Made by a program: the position numbers and the translations under genes. From the NCBI RefSeq assembly GCF_013149275.1, contig NZ_JABGNA010000020.1, forward strand, positions 1 to 55,048: a stretch of DNA of 55,048 nt, read 5' to 3'. Shown one piece after another: positions 45,001 to 51,722 of this stretch. The notes beneath the pieces were generated by a model, which was not told the origin of the DNA, did not search any database, and saw nothing but the letters and a program-made list of their open reading frames with translations. Source of the stretch: Mucilaginibacter sp. SG564. GTDB taxonomy: Bacteria; Bacteroidota; Bacteroidia; Sphingobacteriales; Sphingobacteriaceae. Every line of letters begins with the position of its first letter. The stretch's first letter is position 1.

Positions 45001-45594
45001 GCGGAAGAAGGGGGCTGTTGTGATGTACCAAGTGGAGGGCCTGTTATTACTAATATGCCTAGAACGGTCGGAGGACATCTAGTATCAACGGCAGGATTTA
45101 ATAGTCCTGCTCCGATACCAAAAATGGATGCTGAGACCTTGGCGGGTGGTTTAGCCATTAGCGGAACCGCGACAGCTGGTGCTGGATACGTTTTTGCTCC
45201 ATTTACAGGAGGGGCATCTTTAGAATTAGTTCCGATTGGCGAAGGCATCAGTTCACTGAGCTCAGCCATATCAGCTACAAAGGACGTTAGTGACGGGCAT
45301 TATGGGAGTGCACTTACGACAATAGCACTAGATAGAGGATTTGGCTCATTAGGTAAAGTAGTGGAGGAGTCAAAGGGGATTACAAGTGTTGGAAAAGTGA
45401 TTTTGCGTGGAACCGCTTTTGCTGCTAACAAGATAGCTGAAAATATAGCTGAAAAATTTAAAGCGGATCACGAACAGAAAAAAGAAGTTAAAGAGGCTCC
45501 GAAATTGGCTAATACGAAGGCGAACAAGGATAGTGAGAAGAACGCCAAAGAATTCTTTAAAAAGGCAGAAGAAAAAGAAAAGAAAAAAAAATAG
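42076..45594 (+). CDS. RHS-repeat protein with DUF6443-like N-terminus and variable C-terminal tip
   Basis: 1172 residues, 20 bases after part A. Signal peptide ends near GVKAQ. The DUF6443-like segment is SVAYFDGLGRPLQTVQVKGS (about 114-135). YD repeats fill the middle (YDALGRVIMTGL, YDDLGRTIQS, YDHMGRRID). The RHS core is YYAFGLRS and YDYGARFYDPVIARWNVIDP near 895-945, ending PDGMEAEE. The tip (about 975-1172) has GAGYVFAPFTGGASLELVP, helices and a lysine-rich end, with no toxin family I recognise. A membrane-active mode is possible. The next small gene is the immunity candidate. Confidence 0.9.
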   Translation: MAIKQYKISKRLLLVINLLFIGLGVKAQTQVTAPMTNTPAPGEYFSTSSITLNPDFSFTATAGNSFHAYILSPDCSLINNGFSANQNFVVTSVPRIPMNTFTLTGKTSCDIMQSVAYFDGLGRPLQTVQVKGSPANRDVVQPVIYDQFGRETQKYLPYTATGADGSFKGDALTSGAGVFNFYYPSGSTAVSGAQQNNGIVYNPAPYGVTNFDSSPLNRVEEQGAPGTDWQPITGSISGHTVKTTYKVNNVVGFIDTANTYQVALYSATVNADQTRTLVLGNANGNYYQAGQLTITIAKDENNKNTRGGSVEEYKDKDGHVVLKRAFNFTGGVLQILSTYYVYDDLGNLAFVLPPKSNADNALPSQAILNNLCYQYRYDEQNRLTQKKIPGENRDWEYMVYNKQGQIVLSQDGRQRVTNQWTASKYDALGRVIMTGLWNAGSVIPLSTLQGSIYSGDQWDVRNYTDNNTGYSVTSYPALSSILTINYYDDYINIPGKPSQYSAPAGANPMTTGLLTATKTAILGSSNMLLSVNYYDDLGRTIQSYRQHYLGGGIPNAGNYDVITNTYDFSNAVISSTRNHYTSANATNPAVTIVSTLSYDHMGRRIDSFEQINGGTNVLLSRAEYNELGQLKIKHLHSETGSTPFLQDIAYAYNERGWLRTAGDASNQFSYELRYNNSTDAISKQYNGNIAELLYKGPASGSKNFIYSYDQLNRLGKALSNDGLLNEQLSYDTQGNIASLSRTGNSSASLTYTYQSSGQSNQLQTVTNSGSAYRSYTYDANGNATGDGVNKTIGYNLLNLPQTVTQGTSTLATYTYDAGGQKLRNTGSDGSWDYINGIVYNNNAISFIQTEEGRAIPNGGNYHYEYNLSDNLGNVRVSFDKNPANSAVRTLQEDEYYAFGLRSLKQDNSNNNRYLYNGKEIQTDLSNQYDYGARFYDPVIARWNVIDPKAEADRRWSVYVYGFDNAIRFEDPDGMEAEEGGCCDVPSGGPVITNMPRTVGGHLVSTAGFNSPAPIPKMDAETLAGGLAISGTATAGAGYVFAPFTGGASLELVPIGEGISSLSSAISATKDVSDGHYGSALTTIALDRGFGSLGKVVEESKGITSVGKVILRGTAFAANKIAENIAEKFKADHEQKKEVKEAPKLANTKANKDSEKNAKEFFKKAEEKEKKKK
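44872..44902 (+). repeat. 31-bp RHS core repeat, copy 2
   Basis: Identical to 235-265 over 31 bases. Encodes the core residues just before the variable tip, so it is a ready site for recombination between RHS genes. Confidence 0.85.
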
Positions 45595-45601
45595 TAGGAG
45601 T

Positions 45602-45784
45602 ATGAGTATTTTATATACAATAGGGGGATGCATTTTATTAATGTACGGAATTTGGCAAACTATAACTTCCGCCAAAGTTTTTATAAGAGGAGAGCAAGAT
45701 AGACTTGGAGCAGATATTAAAATATTGGGGGTTGGAATTACTTGTATTATCTGCGGCATTATAATAATTTTACAACATGTTTAG
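45602..45784 (+). CDS. Small membrane protein, putative immunity partner of RHS tip
   Basis: 60 residues from ATG 45602, 7 bases after the RHS stop; the longer frame from 45533 is RHS sequence in another frame. Two hydrophobic helices (LYTIGGCILLMYGIWQTI and GVGITCIICGIIIILQHV) joined by a charged loop (RGEQDRLGADIK). Position directly behind the tip indicates immunity. A two-helix membrane protein suits a membrane-targeting toxin. Confidence 0.65.
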   Translation: MSILYTIGGCILLMYGIWQTITSAKVFIRGEQDRLGADIKILGVGITCIICGIIIILQHV

Positions 45785-45887
45785 CATTGCCAAAGCCCAG
45801 GCTACTGCAAGGGTTTTAGCTACCGTAATGTAATGTATCCCTGCTGGCGCACATCAGTGGTGTGAGCAAGTATTAATAAATAACAAT

Positions 45888-45907
45888 AAGCCCAACCAAG
45901 AGGGCTT
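45888..45907. terminator. Terminator-like hairpin between immunity gene and XRE remnant
   Basis: AAGCCC and GGGCTT flank an eight-base loop, with short T-rich ends on both sides. A near copy with a longer stem is at 47663-47689. Confidence 0.55.
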
Positions 45908-46104
45908 TACTTTTTATAAGCTATTCGGGTCTTAGCATACTGAATGAGGCCATCTATAGCGTACATAATGTGTTCTCTGTCCTCATTAGGCAGTTGCCGG
46001 ATACTTATTGCCTTATCTAATAAGGATTGATCTATCTGCTTATCGGCCTTGCCTACCAAGTAGTCCGACGATACGCTAAGTGCATCAGCAATCTTACTTG
46101 CCAC
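45907..46104 (-). pseudogene. XRE regulator, C-terminal fragment (5' part deleted)
   Basis: 65 codons open from a GTG with no helix-turn-helix. ASKIADALSVSSDYLVGKAD is the end of an XRE domain, and LPNEDREHIMYAIDGLIQYA the C-terminal helix, similar to the intact regulator at 1456-1809. Recognition helices are missing upstream of 46104. It lies convergent to the immunity gene, the same place as at the left-edge RHS locus. Confidence 0.75.
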
Positions 46105-46387
46105 CTATATGAAGTGTATGCCAACATGTTTAGTAAGCAAATATAAAAATTATTGCAATTGTCAGCTTATAGCAAGGCAAGCTGTACTCAGGCAAAACCT
46201 TTTAAATTTTGCCGATGGTGCTGATGATAGTCGATTGTTAAAAAACATAGTCTTGCCGTCTGTTGAAGGAAGCTGGACCAACCCTGAACTCGGACTGAGT
46301 ACTAACGCGCGCTCATCCAGCGCGGTCTAAACTAAAGAACGGTCAATTACTACCGAGAAAACTATTAATGGAAAAAATATTGAAATT

Positions 46388-46852
46388 ATGGTAGATAATA
46401 TTCAAGTATCAATTAATCGACTTTTAGAAAATTGGATAAAGCAGGGATTTGGAATTTTCCCTGCAACAATTGAGAAAATTGAAAAAACTCAAAGGGAAAA
46501 AGAGGTTTTCTTGCCGGAAGATTTCGTAAAACTATATACTGTTGTCAACGGAATGCGAACACATTATCCCGATGATATGGACGAAGAGGGCTTTTTCTTT
46601 TATTCAGTTGAACAACTAATTCCATGTGCTGGAGAGTTGAAGGTTCCGTTGACAACCGAACTGGATGATGTATTGATATTCGCAGAATATATGCATAAGA
46701 GCTGGTGGTACGGATTTAAAGCACAAAACGGAAGAAACGCTTACACCATCGGCCTTATCCTGGACAAAGATAGTTTTAAGCCTGTTACGGATTCTCTTTC
46801 AGAAGTTATTCAATTTTACCTTGAAGATTCTCCCAGGCTGTATCCGCAATAG
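46388..46852 (+). CDS. SUKH-family (SMI1/KNR4) immunity protein, displaced
   Basis: 154 residues. FPATIEKIEKTQREKEVFLP, EDFVKLYTVVNGMRTHYPDD and FYSVEQLIP are the SMI1/KNR4 (SUKH) pattern. SUKH proteins are the largest family of immunity proteins against nuclease-type polymorphic toxins. No intact toxin precedes it, so it is an orphan immunity gene kept after its tip was displaced. ATG 46388 chosen; the frame is open back to a TAA at 46328. Confidence 0.85.
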   Translation: MVDNIQVSINRLLENWIKQGFGIFPATIEKIEKTQREKEVFLPEDFVKLYTVVNGMRTHYPDDMDEEGFFFYSVEQLIPCAGELKVPLTTELDDVLIFAEYMHKSWWYGFKAQNGRNAYTIGLILDKDSFKPVTDSLSEVIQFYLEDSPRLYPQ

Positions 46853-46928
46853 TTATTTTATCAGAAATATTGATCCTTTTTAACTGATGTCGGCTAAGCC
46901 TGGTTTACGACCATAGCTATTCGTTTGA

Positions 46929-47010
46929 TCGTCGGAAAAGAATGCTCATGTATCCGATTTTGACATCGATAGCAACAAGATGGGTCGGATTGTAATCTCT
47001 AAAGTAAGAT
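46929..47010 (+). pseudogene. C-terminal stump of a displaced toxin tip
   Basis: A 26-codon open stretch (FDIDSNKMGRIVISKVR then TGA) ends 3 bases before a lipoprotein-type start at 47014. Tip end directly before immunity start is the expected cassette layout. Very short, so tentative. Confidence 0.3.
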
Positions 47011-47013
47011 GAC

Positions 47014-47130
47014 ATGAAAAGTGGATCATTATTAATTGCGATTTTCTTAATTGCTTGCACAACTCGGTGCTCCAAAGTGCACGGAATAGCCTGGTCAAGC
47101 CTACCGGAATATCCAGGCCAACTTTATTAA
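47014..47130 (+). pseudogene. Truncated lipoprotein (immunity) gene start
   Basis: 38 codons. MKSGSLLIAIFLIAC is a lipoprotein signal peptide with lipobox, but the frame ends after 23 more residues and runs into the frame of another tip remnant. Probably the 5' end of an exported immunity gene cut by recombination. Confidence 0.4.
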
Positions 47131-47230
47131 CACTAGATTACAAGCTATATTTTCAACCACCGGAAGCTCCTCAGTTAATCCAGGGGGCCCAGTAAACCCA
47201 ATAGAACCAATAGATCAGATAATCCCATAA
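47090..47230 (+). pseudogene. C-terminal stump of a second displaced toxin tip
   Basis: Open from TAG at 47087 to TAA at 47228-47230 (AYRNIQANFINTRLQAIFST, then GGPVNPIEPIDQIIP). It ends 13 bases before the ATG of the next immunity-like gene. This is the layout of a toxin C-terminus with its immunity gene. The family cannot be named from this fragment. Confidence 0.4.
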
Positions 47231-47243
47231 CAATAAACACATT

Positions 47244-47600
47244 ATGAATACAGAAAATTATCATATAGATGAAAAGAAGATAGTCTTTGAAAAAGGACGT
47301 ACAGTCGAATTTGATTTTCCTATAAAGGAGACCCTGGTATTTAATGATAAAATAATTGTTCTTTTAGATATCGTGGGAACTACTAATACTAAATATAATC
47401 AAAATGTCTTTGCTATAGACCGCAATGGTAAGATTCTATGGCAAATAGAAAGAACAGAAAATCTTGATGCTATTGGATACTGTCCTTTTATAAGTATTGA
47501 AATGGATAATTTGAATTTAGTTTCGTTTAATTGGTGCGGATATAAATTTATAATAGATCCTAAAACAGGGGAAGTAATTGAAAGAATATTTACCAAATAA
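47244..47600 (+). CDS. Orphan immunity-like protein
   Basis: 118 residues, cytoplasmic. Beta-rich: IVFEKGRTVEFDFPIKETLV, KIIVLLDIVGTTNTKYNQNV, AIDRNGKILWQIERTEN, YKFIIDPKTGEVIERIF. Two D-x-x-G/N-x-G beta turns recall small beta-propeller-blade repeats. It directly follows a tip remnant and precedes a terminator, so I infer an immunity gene whose toxin is gone. No named family recognised. Confidence 0.65.
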   Translation: MNTENYHIDEKKIVFEKGRTVEFDFPIKETLVFNDKIIVLLDIVGTTNTKYNQNVFAIDRNGKILWQIERTENLDAIGYCPFISIEMDNLNLVSFNWCGYKFIIDPKTGEVIERIFTK

Positions 47601-47662
47601 CCACCCTTGAGCTGATCTGTGATCAGTGCGTAATAAGGATATAGCATTTGTGATGTGAGAGT

Positions 47663-47689
47663 AAAGCCCAACCACAACGGTTGGGCTTT
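47663..47689. terminator. Strong hairpin terminator
   Basis: AAAGCCCAACC and GGTTGGGCTTT form a perfect 11-bp stem with a five-base loop, flanked by T-rich tracts in both directions. A longer-stem relative of the hairpin at 45888. Confidence 0.85.
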
Positions 47690-47790
47690 TACTTTTTATA
47701 AGCTAACCTTGTTGTAGCATTTTGAACGGGGCCATCAATCGCATCGATATGCGCTCTCTGTTCTCGTTAGCGAATTGCAGTTGATAAACA
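47689..47790 (-). pseudogene. Second XRE regulator remnant, frameshifted
   Basis: Minus strand, ending IDAIDGPVQNATTRLAYKK then TAA, homologous to the C-terminus of the fragment at 45907-46104 (AIDGLIQYAKTRIAYKK). The preceding NENRE part is in another frame. So an XRE gene end, terminator and immunity gene were present here in the same order as at 45.6-46.1 kb. Confidence 0.6.
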
Positions 47791-47942
47791 GTACTTTTAT
47801 CCCGGTGGCAAACAATAGCAAGAACGGTAAGATACAACCAGAAAACAAGATTCTGAAAATACTGACGGTGCCGAAACGGCATCATTTTGCTTTACTGGAG
47901 AGCGATAACCGGATATCTGTTCACCGGTTAAAAGAAGATTAA
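47769..47942 (+). pseudogene. Protein remnant of unknown family
   Basis: A plus-strand frame (SELQLINSTFIPVANNSKNG, then ILKILTVPKRHHFALLESDN, ending RLKED and TAA) reads like a protein C-terminus. It partly overlaps the XRE remnant and has no start codon of its own. Family not recognised. Confidence 0.35.
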
Positions 47943-48044
47943 AGCAAGCGGGCCCTGGACTGGCCTTCATGCTGAGGCGATCAAACAAAGTTAGCTGAAC
48001 CGATGGTCAGCAACGTTATCATCGATCCACATGATTTCCTGCGT

Positions 48045-48089
48045 ATACGGTTTCCCGTAAAAAAGAGGGTTTGCGCGATCTTATTTTTG
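48045..48089 (+). promoter_or_regulatory. Palindrome-promoter element C
   Basis: ATACGGTTTCCCGTAA (48045-48060) differs from element A only in the first base. The -7 box TATTTTTG lies at 48082-48089 after 21 nt, the same spacing as A and B. It is 58 bases upstream of the first gene of the Kiwa-like unit. Confidence 0.78.
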
Positions 48090-48147
48090 TTTCAGCTGGT
48101 TGAAATAATGGGCTGGGCTATTATACAATATTCCTAATCGATCAAAA

Positions 48148-48360
48148 ATGAAAACATCTGTACTGCTTTTGGGGCTTTTACTGAGCGGGTATGCTCAGGG
48201 TGATTCTGTGGTTTATATCTGCGACAGCGGGCATGCGAAACGGTATCACTTGCGGGATGATTGCAGGGGCTTGCACAATTGCACGCACCACATTGTTAAA
48301 ATCAGCTTGGGTGAGGCGAAGAGGGGTGGGAGGACGCTGTGTGGTTTGGAGGGTAAATAA
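48148..48360 (+). CDS. Small exported His/Cys-rich protein, first gene of unit C
   Basis: 70 residues. Signal peptide MKTSVLLLGLLLSGYAQG, then VVYICDSGHAKRYHLRDDCR and LHNCTHHIVKISLGEAKRGG, ending TLCGLEGK. Four Cys and several His could bind a metal. Related small Bacteroidota proteins with the C-D-S...K-Y-H...C-R-G-L pattern exist, but I know no function. It is driven by element C and lies 84 bases before the KwaA-like gene. Confidence 0.75.
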   Translation: MKTSVLLLGLLLSGYAQGDSVVYICDSGHAKRYHLRDDCRGLHNCTHHIVKISLGEAKRGGRTLCGLEGK

Positions 48361-48444
48361 ATTCTGCCTGATGATGGATCTAACAAATCAACATTCGGAA
48401 TTCACAGATACCAGTTGCGATTGGTTTAACCAAAGGTTGTAAAT

Positions 48445-48999
48445 ATGACAAAGTATAAAATAGGTTTGTATATCGTGTCTTTGGTGTTATTGTTTGTTAG
48501 CATCATTATCAAGAAGGTGGACTATGCAATATATGATCAGCATCATGTATTTATTGGTTATAAAGCAATTGCGCTCAAAAATGTACCCACTGTAATGTGC
48601 CTTTTTTTTATCCTGCTGGGTGGGATTATATACAAATTGTTTTTTTATGAACTGGATGGTGATTTCGCCCATCCCAAGACAATTAAATCGATAGAAAATA
48701 TCAGTAACAATCATTTGTCTTTTTTGGCTACGTATATATTGCCTTTTGTGACGTTTGATTTTGCCGGTTGCCGTAACTGGCTACTGTTCTTTTTTATGAT
48801 CATCATCATTGGAATCATATACGTCAAAACAAACTTCTTTTATACCAATCCGACCTTGTCTTTATTCGGCGTGTATGTCTATTATATCGACTTTGAAAAC
48901 GATGACCAAAGGATTATCGCTATTTCAAGAAAAAAGCTTCTGTCTCATGACGTTGTTAGAAGAAGGCTTATAGATGAAAACATATTTTTTGTAAAGTAA
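48445..48999 (+). CDS. kwaA: KwaA-like membrane protein of a Kiwa-type defence system
   Basis: 184 residues with four membrane helices at about 5-22, 47-67, 91-108 and 112-128, and a soluble C-terminal tail. NNHLSFLATYILPFVTFDFA and FYTNPTLSLFGVYVYYI resemble the conserved region of KwaA (Y-I-L-P-F; N-P-x-L-x-L-F-G). KwaA is a membrane protein that works with KwaB to stop phage. Its stop overlaps the ATG of the next gene by one base, so the two are coupled, as in known Kiwa operons. Assignment rests on topology, these motifs and the partner. Confidence 0.72.
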   Translation: MTKYKIGLYIVSLVLLFVSIIIKKVDYAIYDQHHVFIGYKAIALKNVPTVMCLFFILLGGIIYKLFFYELDGDFAHPKTIKSIENISNNHLSFLATYILPFVTFDFAGCRNWLLFFFMIIIIGIIYVKTNFFYTNPTLSLFGVYVYYIDFENDDQRIIAISRKKLLSHDVVRRRLIDENIFFVK

Positions 49000-50033
49000 T
49001 GGATAGATCGGCATTAATTAATAAACTTCAGTTCGTCAGTACGGATGCTGTTGGTTTGGAACTTTATTTTTTACATCGTAAAAAACAAATAGATCCTATA
49101 GAAATACTACGTGTTGATTTAGAGGATACATCGACACAAAGCAGGCTGGAGTCTGTTTTTATTAATAAAATAAAAAGTGAATTCCTTAACCAGGATGAAG
49201 AAGGTCGAAGCCTACAGGAAGATTATGTATGGCATCTGAAACACATCAGGGACGTTAATGATTTAAAGGATACTTTTTATTATTTCCCCAATGTGGCTCC
49301 AACAAATGATGATTATCATATTCCTGAGGAATTTAAGGAAATGGTGAACTTGTTTAACAAGGGGTATCATGCCTTCGATGTTTTTAAACATGACAAACAT
49401 TTGCTTGATCATGTATTTGCTTATTTGATACGGCTCCAAATCGATCAAAAACAGGTAATCATCTTTAAACAAAAGTATCCGATTGATATTTTAAGCCGCT
49501 CAACAGTTTTAAAAGTAATAGATCACGCCAGCAGGTTTGTTCTGGAAACGGATCCCCTGCTGAAAATAAGCGATAAGATTGATTTTATGCTGGTGGATAA
49601 CCATTTTATTATTGTTAATCTGAAACTGCTGGAAACAAAATATGGCTTTAATGATCGGTATCTGAAGATGGGTACGCAGTCTTTAGAGATTATAAAAAAT
49701 AAGAATGTTGTCTCAGATACGAGTAAAATTGAGGAATTAGCTAAAACGGTTGGCTTTTCAAAGAAACTGATGAAAGTTAAAGCGGATAATATTGTATTGG
49801 GGACCCCGATTGTAGAAATCAAACTTTTTTTGGAGGAGTACAAGACGATAGACGGTGCTGTGTCCTTGTCAAAAAGGATTAAATATATACCCGCGCAAAA
49901 TAGATTTGAGGTCAAAAGCAAGGAGGCTGCGCGCGATTTTATCAAGCTGCTGAATGATGAGTATTTAATTTCTTTGTTGACAAAAAGGCCGTATGTGTCC
50001 ACGATTAAGGAGGAGTTTGAAAATAATGAGTAA
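48999..50033 (+). CDS. kwaB: KwaB-like DUF4868 protein of a Kiwa-type defence system
   Basis: 344 residues, cytoplasmic. The C-terminal two-thirds match DUF4868: KISDKIDFMLVDNHFIIVNL, ETKYGFNDRYLKMGTQSLEI, KIEELAKTVGFSKKLMKVKA, and the terminal LLNDEYLISLLTKRPYVSTI. KwaB carries DUF4868 and acts with membrane protein KwaA on phage DNA. The N-terminal 130 residues are mixed alpha/beta (LELYFLHRKKQIDPIEILRV). Length is close to known KwaB. Strong match by motif order and by its KwaA-like neighbour. Confidence 0.8.
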   Translation: MDRSALINKLQFVSTDAVGLELYFLHRKKQIDPIEILRVDLEDTSTQSRLESVFINKIKSEFLNQDEEGRSLQEDYVWHLKHIRDVNDLKDTFYYFPNVAPTNDDYHIPEEFKEMVNLFNKGYHAFDVFKHDKHLLDHVFAYLIRLQIDQKQVIIFKQKYPIDILSRSTVLKVIDHASRFVLETDPLLKISDKIDFMLVDNHFIIVNLKLLETKYGFNDRYLKMGTQSLEIIKNKNVVSDTSKIEELAKTVGFSKKLMKVKADNIVLGTPIVEIKLFLEEYKTIDGAVSLSKRIKYIPAQNRFEVKSKEAARDFIKLLNDEYLISLLTKRPYVSTIKEEFENNE

Positions 50034-50064
50034 GTATACAATAACCATCTAAAACGAAATTGAT

Positions 50065-50286
50065 ATGGCAAGGGGAAGTTACGATCCTTGGAAAAAGAAA
50101 TCTAAGGCGGGGACTAAAATCCTGATGAGTATGTTGACCACTACTTACAAGGTGGGTAAGGCTGTGGCTAAATCTGCGCCAAAGGCCAAACAGCGGCCGG
50201 TGAAAAATCAGGGGTGTATGGTTATGTTATTGTTGTTCGGTTTGGTGATTAGTGCCGTGGTTTTTGGGGTTTTCAGATTGATCTGA
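50065..50286 (+). CDS. Small single-helix membrane protein, last gene of unit C
   Basis: 73 residues. Very basic first half (SYDPWKKKSKAGTKI, AKSAPKAKQRPVKNQ) and one C-terminal membrane helix (CMVMLLLFGLVISAVVFGVF). A tail-anchored protein with a positively charged cytoplasmic part that could touch nucleic acid or lipid. It follows kwaB by 31 bases and is not part of the classical two-gene Kiwa system. Function unknown. Confidence 0.6.
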   Translation: MARGSYDPWKKKSKAGTKILMSMLTTTYKVGKAVAKSAPKAKQRPVKNQGCMVMLLLFGLVISAVVFGVFRLI

Positions 50287-50628
50287 TTTTTTTGGTCGAT
50301 TGGCTATTTAGTTTATTTGAAAGAATAGTAGCTCGCGCGGGAGGGGTTGATGGAGATAGTTCGCGACTGGCCCTTATAGGGTTTATCGTGGTTTTTGCTC
50401 GATGTTAAATATTATAAACATTTAGCCGTTTGAATTGATAAATAATTATATTTGGCACACCTGAACAATAGTATATGACTAAATTATCACAGTAAGAAAT
50501 CCCCAGCCATTAGCCTTCAGAAGGCTTCAATCAAACAGCATTTACTCATTACATAATAGTTTAGCTTCAATCTAATACAGATTGATTTTGCCTATACATT
50601 TTTATCAAACTTTTAGCCCTTTTATATC
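50287..50628. other. Intergenic region upstream of RHS locus 2, with -7 promoter box
   Basis: 342 AT-rich bases without a gene. TATATTTG at 50447-50454 matches the TAnnTTTG -7 consensus, with T-rich sequence about 22-26 bases upstream as a weak -33. It would drive the fibre gene with a leader of about 170 nt. Confidence 0.5.
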
Positions 50629-51693
50629 ATGAAGAAACTGATCTTTTCACTATTTCTATTTTTAAGCTTTTCATCATTAGTACAAGCTCAATGGACCACT
50701 AATGGCACTATTACTTCAACAAGCAATTCCATTGGCATCGGCACAACTACACCACAGTCGTTATTGCATATTGTTGGAGCCGGAACCTTTATCAATCAAA
50801 GCACACAGTTTGATGCGAAATCATTGATCATCCAGTCTAATAATGGAGGACGAGGTCTTGCCAATGGGGCGCAATTGGAATTTGTTATTCCTGCAAATAC
50901 CGACGGTTCTAACCCCTGGGGGCAAGCCCGAATTATTACAGTTGCTGGTAATGGTAACACCAGCGATGCTACCGGAAAGATGGTTTTGGGTACCCGGAGA
51001 ATGTTTAATAAAGTTGGGTCAGGTGCTACCTGGTATTACGGTGATGATATCACTATCGATGGAGGAGGTAACGTTGGTATAGGAACAACGACTCCATCTG
51101 CTTCATTAACCGTAGACCCTCAAGGACCCGGAGGAGTGGTGATAGGTAATTCAAATACAGGAGCAGGTGGGTTTACCTCATTGCTGCTAAAAATTTCTGC
51201 AAAACAAAACGGTTATTCAACGATTGAAAGCATTCAAAGTTCCGGCTCTACCCTTGGTAACTTGTTTTTAAATCCAAATGGAGGCAATGTGGGTATTGGA
51301 ATTACTGACACAAAAGGATATAAATTCGCCGTAAATGGAAACGTCATTGCTACATCCGTGACTGTCAAAGCAGCGGGTACATGGCCAGATTATGTTTTCA
51401 AAAAGGATTATCAATTGCCATCGCTTCGAGAAATTAAAGACTACATCGATCAGCATCAACATTTACCGGAAATTCCATCTGAGGAGCAAATTGCTAAAGA
51501 AGGATTGAATTTGGGTGAGATGAATAAACTGTTGATAAAGAAGGTTGAGGAATTGACTTTGTATTTAATTGATAAGGATAAAGAGTTAAAACAGGAAAGG
51601 GCGAAAAATGAATCGCAGCAAACTCAACTTAACAAGATGAATCAGCGAATGGAGGAAATGGACAAGCAGTTAAAGCTAATTTCCCAAAGATGA
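50629..51693 (+). CDS. Secreted tail-fibre-like protein of RHS locus 2
   Basis: 354 residues, paralogue of 37123-38070. Signal peptide ends SLVQAQ. Shaft motifs: SIGIGTTTPQSLLHIVG, VGIGTTTPSASLTVDP and VGIGITDTKGYKFAVNGN. The C-terminus repeats the conserved WPDYVFKKDYQLPSLREIKD, HLPEIPSEEQI, EMNKLLIKKVEELTLYLIDK, then a long coiled coil. It precedes the second RHS part-A gene by 29 bases. Confidence 0.85.
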   Translation: MKKLIFSLFLFLSFSSLVQAQWTTNGTITSTSNSIGIGTTTPQSLLHIVGAGTFINQSTQFDAKSLIIQSNNGGRGLANGAQLEFVIPANTDGSNPWGQARIITVAGNGNTSDATGKMVLGTRRMFNKVGSGATWYYGDDITIDGGGNVGIGTTTPSASLTVDPQGPGGVVIGNSNTGAGGFTSLLLKISAKQNGYSTIESIQSSGSTLGNLFLNPNGGNVGIGITDTKGYKFAVNGNVIATSVTVKAAGTWPDYVFKKDYQLPSLREIKDYIDQHQHLPEIPSEEQIAKEGLNLGEMNKLLIKKVEELTLYLIDKDKELKQERAKNESQQTQLNKMNQRMEEMDKQLKLISQR

Positions 51694-51722
51694 TATGCTC
51701 AATTATTAATTGCCGATTTGTT

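Noticed and set aside
46109..46330. Plus-strand frame of 73 codons upstream of the SUKH gene
   Set aside because: The start overlaps the deleted 5' end of the XRE fragment. The second half could be a tip remnant (NPELGLSTNARSS), but it is too weak to list as a gene.
26002..48060. The three palindromes as copies of a small transposable element
   Set aside because: Sequence identity stops at the palindrome edges and the 21-nt spacers differ, so only the functional parts are conserved.
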